A DNA stretch of 64,000 bases from Paracoccus aerodenitrificans. GTDB lineage: Bacteria; Pseudomonadota; Alphaproteobacteria; Rhodobacterales; Rhodobacteraceae. The position numbers and the translations under genes were made by a program. The stretch spans positions 1,364,001 to 1,428,000 of the forward strand of contig NZ_CP115784.1 of NCBI RefSeq assembly GCF_027913215.1, written 5' to 3'. The stretch's first letter is position 1; each line of letters begins with the position of its first letter. Positions 19,511-27,598 of the stretch are shown in pieces. The notes under the pieces were generated by a model. It made no database searches and was not told the DNA's origin. It worked only from the letters and a program-made list of their open reading frames with translations.

Positions 19511-20175
19511 GCCCTTTGCCCTTCAGCACCGCAGAAGGTGCCACGCTGATCGGCGGCGGCAAGGTGACCTCCGACGATCTGGAAACGGCTCTGGCACGGG
19601 CGCCGGTTCTGGTGGCGGCGGATGGCGGGGCGGATGCGGCGATCGCGCTTGGCCGGGTGCCGGATCTGGCGATTGGCGATTTCGATTCGATTTCCGAACC
19701 GGCACGGGCGGCGCTTGGGCCGTCGCGTCTGCTGCATATCGCCGAACAGGACAGCACCGATTTTGCCAAGGCGCTTGGTCATATCAAGGCGCGATTCGTG
19801 CTGGCCATCGGGTTTTCGGGCCGTAGGCTGGATCACACGCTGGCCGCGCTGAATGTCATGATACGGCACCGGGAACCGCCCTGCCTGATGCTCGCGGCCG
19901 AGGATATCGCCTTTCTCACCCCGCCGGAATTATCGCTGCCTCTGTCGCCCGGAACGCGGGTGTCTCTGTTTCCGCTTGGTCCCAGCAGGGGGCGCAGCCA
20001 GGGGTTGCGTTGGCCGATTGACGGGCTGGAATTCAGTCCCGGCGGGCGTGTCGGCACCTCGAATGAGGCGACCGGCCCGGTTCATCTGACGATGGAGGGG
20101 CCCATGCTGACCATGCTGCCGCGCGAGGCTCTGGATCTGGCTTTGGCGGCGCTCACCGCTCCCATGTCCGCCTGA
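19507..20175 (+). CDS. thiN: Thiamine diphosphokinase
   Basis: 222 residues. It transfers pyrophosphate from ATP to thiamine to make the cofactor TPP. Characteristic blocks are VLVAADGGADAAIALG, DLAIGDFDSIS, EQDSTDFAKAL and GRRLDHTLAALNV, where the acidic residues bind Mg-ATP, and the C-terminal GTSNEATG loop contacts thiamine. I see no good ATG near the domain start; TTG 19507, overlapping the DUF2842 stop as TTGA, gives the right N-terminus. Its 3' end overlaps the convergent dipeptidase gene by 23 bases. Confidence 0.88.
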   Translation: MSPLPFSTAEGATLIGGGKVTSDDLETALARAPVLVAADGGADAAIALGRVPDLAIGDFDSISEPARAALGPSRLLHIAEQDSTDFAKALGHIKARFVLAIGFSGRRLDHTLAALNVMIRHREPPCLMLAAEDIAFLTPPELSLPLSPGTRVSLFPLGPSRGRSQGLRWPIDGLEFSPGGRVGTSNEATGPVHLTMEGPMLTMLPREALDLALAALTAPMSA

Positions 20176-21202
20176 GGATATCCATCCAGTTCCGCCAGGC
20201 GATTTTCTCGACCAGTTCCTGACCATAGCCGTGATCCTGCATCGCGCCGATCAGCGCGGGCAGTTTCGAGGCATCGGAAAGCTCTGCCGCCAGCAGCGCA
20301 CCGTCGAAATCCGAGCCAAGCGCGACGCCGTTTTCTCCGAGCTTTTCCAGAAGATGGTCGAGATGTCTCAGATAGGGATCGAAACCGTCAAAGGGCAGGC
20401 GCTTGCCGTCTTCGCGCGTGAACCCGGCGGCAAAGTTCAGGCCCACAAGACCCTTCGTGCCCGCGATCATCTCAAGCTGGGCGTCGGTCAGGTTGCGGGT
20501 CGAGGCGCTTTGCACATGCGATCCGGAATGGGTCGAGACAAGCGGAGCGTCGCTGATCCGCGCCACATCTTCGATGCCTTTTGCGTTCAGATGGGCCAGA
20601 TCGACCAATATGCGCAGCCGGTCGCATTCGGCCACAAGTTCCTTGCCCCTCTGGGTCAGGCCGGGGCCGGTATCGGGGTCGGCAGGGAATTCGAACGGGA
20701 CGCCATAGCCGTAATGGTTTTCCCGCGACCAGACCGGCCCCAGAGAGCGCAGCCCCATGCGATACCACAGATGAAGCATATCGGGATCGCTGATGCCCTC
20801 GGCACCTTCCATATGCAGGATCGCGGCAATACGCCCCGCCTGTTTTGCGTCTAGGATTTCATCGACACTGCGGCAGATCGACAGATTCCCCTCTCGCTCA
20901 AGCGCCACAAGCCGGGCCGCGAGGCGCAGCATATGTGCGGTGGCCGTATTCGTGTCGATGATCGGGTCCAGCGGCACCGCATAGGGTGGCGTTTCTTGAC
21001 GTGCGTGCCAGTCAGGCCCGTCCGGATCGGCGGGCGACGGCGCCCACAGTGCGAAAAAACCGCCGAACATCCCGCCTTCGCGCAGGCGGGGCAGATCGAT
21101 ATGGCCGCTGCCATCTCCGTTCAGCCAGATATTCAGCGGATCGGCGTCAGGCTCGACAAGACGTTGCAGGAAATCATTGTGACCGTCGAAAACCGGAATC
21201 AT
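20153..21202 (-). CDS. Membrane dipeptidase family protein (peptidase M19)
   Basis: 349 residues, a TIM-barrel zinc peptidase of the renal dipeptidase family that cleaves dipeptides, often including D-residues. The HxD pair opens the protein (VFDGHNDFLQRL, His8 and Asp10). Later metal and substrate positions are in AILHMEGAEG, VDLAHLN, LVSTHSGSH and the C-terminal GVALGSDFDGA. I chose ATG 21202 because the family starts right at the HND motif; the extra 39 upstream residues have no homology signal. No export signal is seen, so it may be cytoplasmic, possibly processing imported peptides. Confidence 0.9.
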   Translation of the reverse strand: MIPVFDGHNDFLQRLVEPDADPLNIWLNGDGSGHIDLPRLREGGMFGGFFALWAPSPADPDGPDWHARQETPPYAVPLDPIIDTNTATAHMLRLAARLVALEREGNLSICRSVDEILDAKQAGRIAAILHMEGAEGISDPDMLHLWYRMGLRSLGPVWSRENHYGYGVPFEFPADPDTGPGLTQRGKELVAECDRLRILVDLAHLNAKGIEDVARISDAPLVSTHSGSHVQSASTRNLTDAQLEMIAGTKGLVGLNFAAGFTREDGKRLPFDGFDPYLRHLDHLLEKLGENGVALGSDFDGALLAAELSDASKLPALIGAMQDHGYGQELVEKIAWRNWMDILRRTWER

Positions 21203-21317
21203 GCAGGGCTCCCTTGAACAGGCGCGATCCTGCGCCATCGCCCGATCCCGTGCAACCCGCTTTGCCCCGGCCCCGATCCGTGGCAGGCTTCCCTTAAAGC
21301 AAGCGAGGAGCCAGGCC

Positions 21318-21641
21318 ATGCCCGAAATACGTCAGGATTTCGACGGACAGACCGTCATCACCACATTTGAGGTCACTCCGGGGACTGCCCATGATCTTCT
21401 GGATGCGCTGACCGCCGCCTGGGACGAGGTGATCCGCCAACAGCCCGGTTTTATCGGCGGGGCGGTGCATCTGAACGATGCGCAGACCAGAATCGCCACC
21501 TATTCCCAATGGGAGTCGCGGGGCGATTATCAGGCCATGCTGCGCACCCCGGAGATGCGGAAACGCAACCGCGTCATCAACCAGCTTTGCCGCAGCTTCG
21601 AGCCGGTCATGTATGAGGTACAAACCGTCTATAACCGATGA
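21318..21641 (+). CDS. ABM-fold (antibiotic biosynthesis monooxygenase-like) protein
   Basis: 107 residues of ferredoxin-like fold. The pattern VITTFEVTPGTAHDLLDALT, then PGFIGGAVHLND, then RIATYSQWESRGDYQAML is the standard ABM domain: a beta-alpha-beta-beta unit with a conserved W-E-S. ABM proteins include monooxygenases and haem-degrading enzymes; the substrate here cannot be told. ATG 21318 follows AGGAG. No haem-uptake or polyketide genes are adjacent. Confidence 0.75.
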   Translation: MPEIRQDFDGQTVITTFEVTPGTAHDLLDALTAAWDEVIRQQPGFIGGAVHLNDAQTRIATYSQWESRGDYQAMLRTPEMRKRNRVINQLCRSFEPVMYEVQTVYNR

Positions 21642-21716
21642 TGCACGCGCAGAAACGCCTCGCAAAGCCGGAAATGCGCCGCTAGGATCGTCGCAGGAAG
21701 GTTACAGGGGGCAGAG

Positions 21717-22352
21717 ATGGCCGGACGCATCATCACCGTCGCGCAACAGAAGGGCGGCTCTGGCAAGACGACGCTGGCCGCCAATCTGGCCGTTGCGCTG
21801 CGCCAGCGGGGGCTGAGCGTCGCGCTGATCGACACCGATCCGCAGGGCAGTCTTGGCCGCTGGTTCATGGAGCGGCTCGAACGCGTGGGCGAGGATGACG
21901 ATCTGGAGTTTTCGACATCCTCGGCATGGGGTGCGTCCTATGAAAGCGAGAAGCTGAAAAAACGCTTCGATATCGTCATTATCGATACACCGCCGAAGAT
22001 CGACAGCGATCTGCGCCCCGCGCTGAGGGTGGCGGATCTTGTCGTGGTTCCGGTGGCGTCCAGCCAGGTCGATCTGTGGGCGACGGAGGGCGTGCTGGAT
22101 CTGGCAAGGCGGGAAAAAGCGCCGGTGCTTGTGGTGCTGAACCGCGCCCGTGCGAATACACGGCTGGGGGCAGAGGTCGCGGAAGGCGCAGCCGCACTTG
22201 GCGCAAGCGTCGCCGAAACCCAGATCGGCAACCGCGTCGCCTATGCCGAAACTCTGGGGCAGGGGCTGACCGTATCCGAGCGCAGCGACGCACGCCCCGC
22301 CAGAGCCGAGCTGGACACGCTTACCGAGGAAGTCATGCGCTGCTGGAGCTGA
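21717..22352 (+). CDS. Orphan ParA/MinD-family ATPase
   Basis: 211 residues with the deviant Walker A KGGSGKTT at 12-19, switch I DTDPQGSLGRW at about 40-50 and switch II IDTPPKIDSDLR near 85-96, as in small ParA ATPases that position cargo on the nucleoid. No parB, parS cluster or chemotaxis genes lie next to it. It may therefore position another cargo, as stand-alone ParA proteins do. ATG 21717 follows GGGGGCAGAG with usable spacing. Confidence 0.85.
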   Translation: MAGRIITVAQQKGGSGKTTLAANLAVALRQRGLSVALIDTDPQGSLGRWFMERLERVGEDDDLEFSTSSAWGASYESEKLKKRFDIVIIDTPPKIDSDLRPALRVADLVVVPVASSQVDLWATEGVLDLARREKAPVLVVLNRARANTRLGAEVAEGAAALGASVAETQIGNRVAYAETLGQGLTVSERSDARPARAELDTLTEEVMRCWS

Positions 22353-22498
22353 GCAGGACAGGGCGCTTTGCTGCGTGACGCTTCTGTGAAATTTGCTGGA
22401 TGAATCGTAAAATTATGAAGAAACTCGGAACAATGAAGTTGTTCTTTTGTTGTATCAAGGCGAACGCCATAAAGATTGATATTACAGGAGTTTCTACG

Positions 22499-23047
22499 AT
22501 GCGTATCTCTGGAAATATGACAAAATCTGCTGTTGCGGCTGCTGTGCTTGCCCTGTCCTCCGGCGCTGCTCTGGCACAGGTTGAAATCCTGTCGCCCGGA
22601 ACTCATACCTTCACTGAGTTCGGGACTTCCGGTGCCTGGAAAATTTATGCCGATCAGGAACGTCAGTCCTGCCTTGTGGAAGGCACCGATCCGAATGGCA
22701 ATGTCGTCCAGATGGGCCTGACCAGCGATCACAATCTGGGATATGTCGGCATTTTCACGCCGATGGATGTCGGAATTCGTGGCGAATCCGAGCAGGACAT
22801 CACCATTGCAGTTGACGGCAATCTTTACTCCGGCACCGCGCAGTTGCGTGAGCACGGGATTTCCGACAATCTGCAGGGCGGATATTTCCCGGCCAATAAT
22901 CCGAACTTCGTAAATGACATGCGCAACGGTCAGACGATGGTTGCATTTGAAAACTCGGACGGTGCAGGCGTTGCGATCGATCTCACTGGCACGAATGATG
23001 CCTATGAGGCTGCGCGTGAGTGCACCGAGCAATTCGCCGGTATGTGA
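22499..23047 (+). CDS. Exported protein of unknown function
   Basis: 182 residues. I do not recognise the family. The N-terminus MRISGNMTKSAVAAAVLALS followed by SGAALAQ is a Sec signal peptide ending near residue 34. The mature part has two cysteines (QSCLVEG near 60 and ARECTEQF at the end), is rich in Gly, Asn and Asp, and has beta-like alternation, so a small secreted beta domain with one disulfide is plausible. ATG 22499 has a clear ACAGGAG site; the frame stays open 33 codons upstream without a better start. The upstream 100 bases are AT-rich compared with the surroundings. A strong terminator follows. Confidence 0.7.
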   Translation: MRISGNMTKSAVAAAVLALSSGAALAQVEILSPGTHTFTEFGTSGAWKIYADQERQSCLVEGTDPNGNVVQMGLTSDHNLGYVGIFTPMDVGIRGESEQDITIAVDGNLYSGTAQLREHGISDNLQGGYFPANNPNFVNDMRNGQTMVAFENSDGAGVAIDLTGTNDAYEAARECTEQFAGM

Positions 23048-23075
23048 TCCCGGATCATTAAAGCCGATTGCTTTG

Positions 23076-23109
23076 GCCTGTCCCTTGATCGGGGCAGGCT
23101 TTTTCTTTT
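23076..23109 (+). terminator. Intrinsic terminator after the exported protein at 22499-23047
   Basis: A 9-bp stem GCCTGTCCC (23076-23084) with GGGGCAGGC (23091-23099), one G-T pair, loop TTGATC, followed by TTTTTCTTTT. This is a textbook Rho-independent terminator 28 bases past the stop. Confidence 0.9.
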
Positions 23110-23312
23110 GCTCCTGTCTCCCCGATGCCGCGCAGACAGGCAGATTCTGCGTCCGCGGAGAGAAGAAACTTTCTCTGCCGCGATGCATCTGTCCTGACAT
23201 GCGGAACCGAAACCCTCCTTATATGCTTGTCCTTCCGGGTTCCGTGGATCTGGCTCGTCTTGAAACATGCCGGCCGGTCTGCCCATGACATTGTAAGGGA
23301 AGGAGAAATGAC

Positions 23313-23693
23313 ATGATGACACTACGCAAATCCGGTCTGACACTGGCTCTGATCGCACCGCTCGCATTGGTTGCCTGTACCGAGCAAGCGGAGGACGAAA
23401 TCGTCGTCACCGATGTTGAGGTCATAGAAGATGGCGAAGTCGTAGCCGATGCCGTCGTCGTGACCGAAACGACAGAGGCCGATGCGGTCGTCGTCACCGA
23501 TGCAAACGATACATGCGGCGCAGCCGCCTATCAGCAATTCGTCGATGAGGTCTCGCCCGAGATCACGCTGCCGGCGGGGACGGTATTCCGTCACTATCGC
23601 ACGGGCGACGCTGTGACGGCTGATATGAATCCGACGCGTCTCAATTTTGAATATGACCGGACCGGTGCGCTTGTGTCCGTAACCTGCGGCTAA
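23313..23693 (+). CDS. Lipoprotein with an I78-type peptidase inhibitor domain
   Basis: 126 residues. A lipoprotein signal ends with the lipobox LVAC, lipidated Cys22. A low-complexity acidic stretch (about 25-65, repeated V-V-V-T and D/E) leads to a C-terminal domain. That domain reads DTCGAAAYQQFVD, then TLPAGTVFRHYRTGDAVTAD and PTRLNFEYDRTGALVSVTCG. The paired cysteines, the V/F-R-x-Y/V-x-x-G element and N-P-T-R-L-N-F-E-Y-D match the I78 inhibitor family (serine protease inhibitors) as I know it. The site AAGGAGAA is about 8 bases before ATG 23313; a second in-frame ATG follows at once. Confidence 0.75.
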   Translation: MMTLRKSGLTLALIAPLALVACTEQAEDEIVVTDVEVIEDGEVVADAVVVTETTEADAVVVTDANDTCGAAAYQQFVDEVSPEITLPAGTVFRHYRTGDAVTADMNPTRLNFEYDRTGALVSVTCG

Positions 23694-23760
23694 GCAGGCA
23701 TTTCTTCCGTCCCGGGAGTGCTCTGCGCCGGGGCGGATTGCGTCTTCTGCCGATACCTGT

Positions 23761-23777
23761 CCGCAGACTGCGGTTTT
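23761..23777 (+). terminator. Weak hairpin with T-run before ychF
   Basis: CCGCA-GAC-TGCGG followed by TTTT gives a short 5-bp stem with a T-run, 68 bases after the I78 lipoprotein stop. It may end that transcript before ychF. Confidence 0.4.
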
Positions 23778-23849
23778 CGGGGTTCTGGACCTCTTGCCGC
23801 CTGACGCGTAAAGACCCCGCAAAACAGAATTACGTCACGGGATCACGAG

Positions 23850-24947
23850 ATGGGCTTTCGCATGGGGATTGTCGGGCTGCCGAATGTCGGCAAGTCGACT
23901 CTGTTCAACGCGCTGACGCGCACCGCTGCCGCGCAGGCAGCGAATTTTCCGTTCTGCACGATCGAGCCGAATGTCGGCGATGTTGCCGTGCCCGATCCCC
24001 GGCTGGACGCTCTGGCGGGTATCGCGAAATCCCGGCAGACCATTCCGACGCGGATCACCTTTGTCGATATTGCCGGTCTGGTGAAAGGGGCCAGCAAGGG
24101 CGAAGGTCTGGGCAATCAGTTCCTCGCCAATATCCGCGAGGTGGACGCCATCGCCCATGTGCTGCGCTGTTTCGAGGATGGCGATGTGACCCATGTCGAG
24201 GGCCGTGTCGATCCCATCGCGGATGCAGAGACCATCGAGACGGAACTGATGATTGCCGATCTTGAAAGCCTCGAAAAACGGCTGGCTAATCTGTCGCGCA
24301 AGATAAATGCGGGGGACAAGCAGGCCAAGGAAGATGCGCGGCTGATGAATGCCGCGAAAGAGGCGCTTGAATCGGGGCGCCCCGCCCGCACGGTCGAGAT
24401 CGCCGAGGACGACCGCAAGGCGTGGAACATGCTGCAATTGCTGACCGCGAAGCCGGTTCTCTATGTCTGCAACGTGGCCGAGGACGAGGCTGCGGCGGGC
24501 AATGAACATTCCGCGAAGGTCGCGGCGATGGCGGCAGAGCAGGGGGCGGGCCATGTGGTGATCTCGGCGAAGATCGAGGAAGAGATCAGCCAGCTCGATG
24601 CAGAGGAAGCAGAGATGTTCCTGTCCGAGATGGGGCTGGACGAGGCCGGGCTGGATCGCCTGATCCGCGCGGGCTACGATCTTCTGGGACTTCAGACCTA
24701 TTTCACCGTCGGCCCGAAAGAGGCCCGCGCCTGGACGATCCGGCAGGGCACGCTGGCTCCGCAGGCGGCAGGCGTAATCCACGGTGATTTCGAGCGCGGC
24801 TTCATTCGCGCGGAAACCATTGCCTATGACGATTATATTACAGGTCAGGGCGAAGCCGGGGCGCGAGAGGCCGGAAAGCTGCGGGTCGAAGGCAAGACCT
24901 ATGAGGTCAAGGATGGCGACGTGCTGCATTTCCTGTTCAATACCTGA
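23850..24947 (+). CDS. ychF: Ribosome-associated ATPase YchF
   Basis: 365 residues, the universal Obg-family ATPase that acts in translation and oxidative stress response. G1 GLPNVGKS is at 9-16. G3 is [19 protein letters not shown]. The nucleotide-specificity motif is NVAE in CNVAEDE, the NxxE form that makes YchF prefer ATP over GTP. A helical domain lies at about 130-200, and the C-terminal TGS domain contains [15 protein letters not shown] and ends [13 protein letters not shown]. Its last 49 bases overlap the 3' end of the convergent modC gene. Confidence 0.96.
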   Translation: MGFRMGIVGLPNVGKSTLFNALTRTAAAQAANFPFCTIEPNVGDVAVPDPRLDALAGIAKSRQTIPTRITFVDIAGLVKGASKGEGLGNQFLANIREVDAIAHVLRCFEDGDVTHVEGRVDPIADAETIETELMIADLESLEKRLANLSRKINAGDKQAKEDARLMNAAKEALESGRPARTVEIAEDDRKAWNMLQLLTAKPVLYVCNVAEDEAAAGNEHSAKVAAMAAEQGAGHVVISAKIEEEISQLDAEEAEMFLSEMGLDEAGLDRLIRAGYDLLGLQTYFTVGPKEARAWTIRQGTLAPQAAGVIHGDFERGFIRAETIAYDDYITGQGEAGAREAGKLRVEGKTYEVKDGDVLHFLFNT

Positions 24948-26059
24948 GATGTGCCGGACCTCTCGCGGGTGACCTCGTCGATGGATACGGATTTCAGGAT
25001 CGCGTGAACCGGCTTGCCCGGTGCCAGTTGCAGGGCCGCGCATGATCTTGCGGTGATGCGCGACAGAAGCGCTTCATTATTGCCGAGCTCTATTCTGACC
25101 AGAACACTGCCGCTTCCCTCGGGGGTGGTGCTGTCCGGGACAATCCGCCCGACCACGCCGCTGAGCATATTCAGCGCCGAGATGGATGCGGGACGTTCCG
25201 TCGCCAGCATCACCTCATGGGACAGGATGCGCAGCCTGACCTGCGCCGGGACCGGCAGATCGGGCCGGGTAACCCAGACCGGCCCGGCCCCGGTTTCCAG
25301 CCGCGCCAGCCCGTCTGCTTCCTGTGCGACGACCCTCGCGTGAAGCACCGCGCCGGCGTCGCGGCCAAGCGTCGCCTGACGCTCCGGATCGGACAGAACA
25401 TCTCCGACACGCCCCGAGGCGGTAACGCGCCCGGCATCCAGCAGCACCATCCGATCCGCCAGTTGCGTGATTTCAGAGAGATTATGGCTGACATAGAGGA
25501 TCGGCAGCCCCAGATCCCGCAATCGCGCAAGATAGGGCAGGATCTCGGCCTTGCGTGCCGCATCCAGTGCCGCCAGAGGTTCATCCATCAGCAGAAGGCG
25601 CGGCGCGGACAGGATCGCGCGGCCAAGCGCGACGCGCTGTTTTTCTCCGCCTGATAATGCGCCGGGGCGGCGGTCAAGCAGTGCCTCGATACCAAGCAGG
25701 GCGACGATATCCTGCACCCGCCTGTCGTCGGGGCGGTCCCGGCGCGGGGCGACTCTGCGGCCATATTCCAGATTGCGGCGGACCGTCATATGCGGAAACA
25801 GCCGTGCATCCTGAAACACATAGCCGATGCGCCGGGCAGAGGGCGGCAGAGCGATTCCGCGTAACGTATCGGTCAGGACCGTGCCGCCCGCCTCGATCCG
25901 GCCATGATCCGGGTTCAGCAACCCGGCAATCGCATTGATCAGCGTCGTCTTTCCCGCGCCCGAGCGTCCGAATAATGCGGTGACCCCTCCGGGCGCGGTA
26001 AACGCGGCCTCCAGCGTAAAGCCGGGAAAACGATGCGTGACCTCGACGGACAGGCTCAT
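24899..26059 (-). CDS. modC: Molybdate ABC transporter ATP-binding protein
   Basis: 386 residues, slightly longer than the usual 350-360. It energises molybdate import. Walker A GRSGAGKT is at 31-38, the signature is LSGGEKQR and Walker B is LLLMDEPLAALD. The C-terminal molybdate-binding MOP/TOBE domain includes NMLSGVVGRIVPD, VRIELGNNEALLSRITARSC and LAPGKPVHAILKSVSI. The tail after that (about 25 residues, Ser/Thr/Arg-rich) runs into the ychF coding sequence on the other strand, as if an earlier stop was lost. The start overlaps the modB stop as ATGA. Confidence 0.94.
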   Translation of the reverse strand: MSLSVEVTHRFPGFTLEAAFTAPGGVTALFGRSGAGKTTLINAIAGLLNPDHGRIEAGGTVLTDTLRGIALPPSARRIGYVFQDARLFPHMTVRRNLEYGRRVAPRRDRPDDRRVQDIVALLGIEALLDRRPGALSGGEKQRVALGRAILSAPRLLLMDEPLAALDAARKAEILPYLARLRDLGLPILYVSHNLSEITQLADRMVLLDAGRVTASGRVGDVLSDPERQATLGRDAGAVLHARVVAQEADGLARLETGAGPVWVTRPDLPVPAQVRLRILSHEVMLATERPASISALNMLSGVVGRIVPDSTTPEGSGSVLVRIELGNNEALLSRITARSCAALQLAPGKPVHAILKSVSIDEVTRERSGTSQVLNRKCSTSPSLTS

Positions 26060-26769
26060 TGCCCCGATATCCGCCGCGCCGCAGCCCGTCCCGCCCATTC
26101 CGAGGCGAACAGCGCGGAAAGCGCGATGATCAGCGATACCGCGACCAGCCTTGCGACCTGTGCCTCGGTGCCGGGGATTTGCAGTTCCGAATAGATCGCC
26201 GTAGGCAATGTCTGGGTCTGGCCGGGGATGTTCGACACAAAGGTGATCGTCGCGCCGAACTCTCCCATCGCCTTGGCGAAGGCGATAATGCTGCCTGCGA
26301 TGATGCCGGGCAGGATCAGGGGCAGGGTGATAGTGCCGAAGACCCAGATCCGTCCTGCGCCAAGCGTCGATGCCGCCTGTTCCAGTCTTGGATCCACCGC
26401 CTCGATTGCCAGCCGGATCGTGCGCACCATCAGCGGAAAGGCCATCACAGCCGCCGCAAGCGCCGCTCCGGTCCAGCGGAAGGCGAAGACGATGCCGAAC
26501 CAGTCGGCAAGAGGCGCTCCGATCACGCCGCGCCGCCCGAAACCCAGCAGAAGAAGATAGCCGGTGACGACGGGCGGCAGGATCAGCGGCAGATGGATCA
26601 GCCCGTTCAGCATCTGCCTGCCCGGAAACCGCCAGCGGGCAAGCGCATAGGCGCAGAGCACGCCAAGCGGCAGGCTGGCCGCCACGGCCCACAGCGACAC
26701 GCGCAGGGACAGCGCCACGGCCTGCCACTGATCCGGGCTCAGCAAGCCGGTCGGGGCGGTCTCAGTCAA
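26056..26769 (-). CDS. modB: Molybdate ABC transporter permease
   Basis: 237 residues, inner-membrane channel of the molybdate importer, with about five helices. Motifs are LPLILPPVVTGYLLL, the ATPase-contacting EAA loop EQAASTLGAGRIWVFGTITL, and AKAMGEFGATITFVSNIPG. No ATG fits; the frame opens with TTG 26769, which overlaps the last codons of modA, giving TETAPTGLLSPDQWQAVALS. The modA-modB and modB-modC junctions both overlap, so all three are coupled. Confidence 0.94.
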   Translation of the reverse strand: MTETAPTGLLSPDQWQAVALSLRVSLWAVAASLPLGVLCAYALARWRFPGRQMLNGLIHLPLILPPVVTGYLLLLGFGRRGVIGAPLADWFGIVFAFRWTGAALAAAVMAFPLMVRTIRLAIEAVDPRLEQAASTLGAGRIWVFGTITLPLILPGIIAGSIIAFAKAMGEFGATITFVSNIPGQTQTLPTAIYSELQIPGTEAQVARLVAVSLIIALSALFASEWAGRAAARRISGQ

Positions 26770-27511
26770 ACGTCACGAACCCTTCTGCCGCGAAGATCTG
26801 TGCTGAATCCTCTTCGTCCAAAGCCTCGAAGAAAGCGCGATCCGCCGGATCGGAAGCGCCGCTCAGCAGGGCTGCGGGATAGGTGATCGGCGGGTGGCTG
26901 CCCTCAGGGAACTGTCCCAGAACGTGAACGCGCTTCTCTGCCTGCGCGTCGGTGGCATAGACGATCCCCATCGGAGCCTCTCCGCTTGCCACAAGCGCCA
27001 GTGCCGCACGGACATTATCCGCCTGAGCGACCGATGCTGCAACGTCGTCCCAGAGGCCAAGCGTTTCCAGCGCCGCCTTGCCATATTGCCCGGCAGGGAC
27101 CGAATCGACCATGCCCATCGCCAGCCTTCCGCCATCCAGCAGCGCGGGAAGATCAAGGTCCGGCCCGATCCCCACCGGGCCAGCATCGTCATGCCCGATC
27201 AGCACCAGCCTATTCGCCAGAAGATCCTGTCGCGTGTCCGGCACGGTCATCCCTGCCTGCTCGACCTGATCCATCCAGCCCGGATTGGCCGAGATATAAA
27301 TATCCGCCGGAGCGCCCTCGATAATCTGCCGCGCCAGCAGCCCCGAGCCCGCATAGGAAATCGTCACCTTTATGCCAGTCTCGCTTGTATAATCTGCGGC
27401 GATCCGGTCAAGCGCGGTTTTCAGCGAGGCGGCTGCGAAGACGGACACATCCTCGGCTGCGGCGGGCAGGGTGGCGGCAGCCAGAGAGGCAGCTAGAACG
27501 GTCATGCGCAT
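26762..27511 (-). CDS. modA: Molybdate ABC transporter substrate-binding protein
   Basis: 249 residues with a signal peptide of about 19 residues (MRMTVLAASLAAATLPAAA). It binds molybdate or tungstate in the periplasm. Characteristic segments are SVFAAASLKTALDRIA, VTISYAGSGLLARQI, APADIYISANPGWMDQV and VDSVPAGQYGKAALE, where the Ser/Ala residues coordinate the oxyanion. ATG 27511 and ATG 27505 are both possible; neither has a strong ribosome site. The Mo-box-like palindrome lies 12 bases upstream. First gene of modABC. Confidence 0.95.
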   Translation of the reverse strand: MRMTVLAASLAAATLPAAAEDVSVFAAASLKTALDRIAADYTSETGIKVTISYAGSGLLARQIIEGAPADIYISANPGWMDQVEQAGMTVPDTRQDLLANRLVLIGHDDAGPVGIGPDLDLPALLDGGRLAMGMVDSVPAGQYGKAALETLGLWDDVAASVAQADNVRAALALVASGEAPMGIVYATDAQAEKRVHVLGQFPEGSHPPITYPAALLSGASDPADRAFFEALDEEDSAQIFAAEGFVTFD

Positions 27512-27523
27512 GGGCGGAACTTT

Positions 27524-27547
27524 CGTTATGTTTCTTTAAACATATTG
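27524..27547. promoter_or_regulatory. Candidate ModE-type molybdate operator (Mo-box)
   Basis: The half site CGTTATGT is mirrored by ACATATTG across an 8-base A/T-rich spacer, 27524-27547, immediately upstream of modA and in the divergent modA/AGE gap. Published ModE/MopA boxes have CGTTATAT-type halves around a 6-8-base spacer, so this is a fair but imperfect match. Repression of modABC by a Mo-bound ModE homologue is inferred; no modE gene is in the window. Confidence 0.5.
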
Positions 27548-27598
27548 ACTGTTATCCTGATGCAGGCAAGCGATAATCCCGTGAAGAAGGAGATAAAA

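Noticed and set aside
22400..22498. Upstream extension of the exported protein to ATG 22400
   Set aside because: The extra residues break the signal peptide pattern, and the AGGAG site fits ATG 22499.
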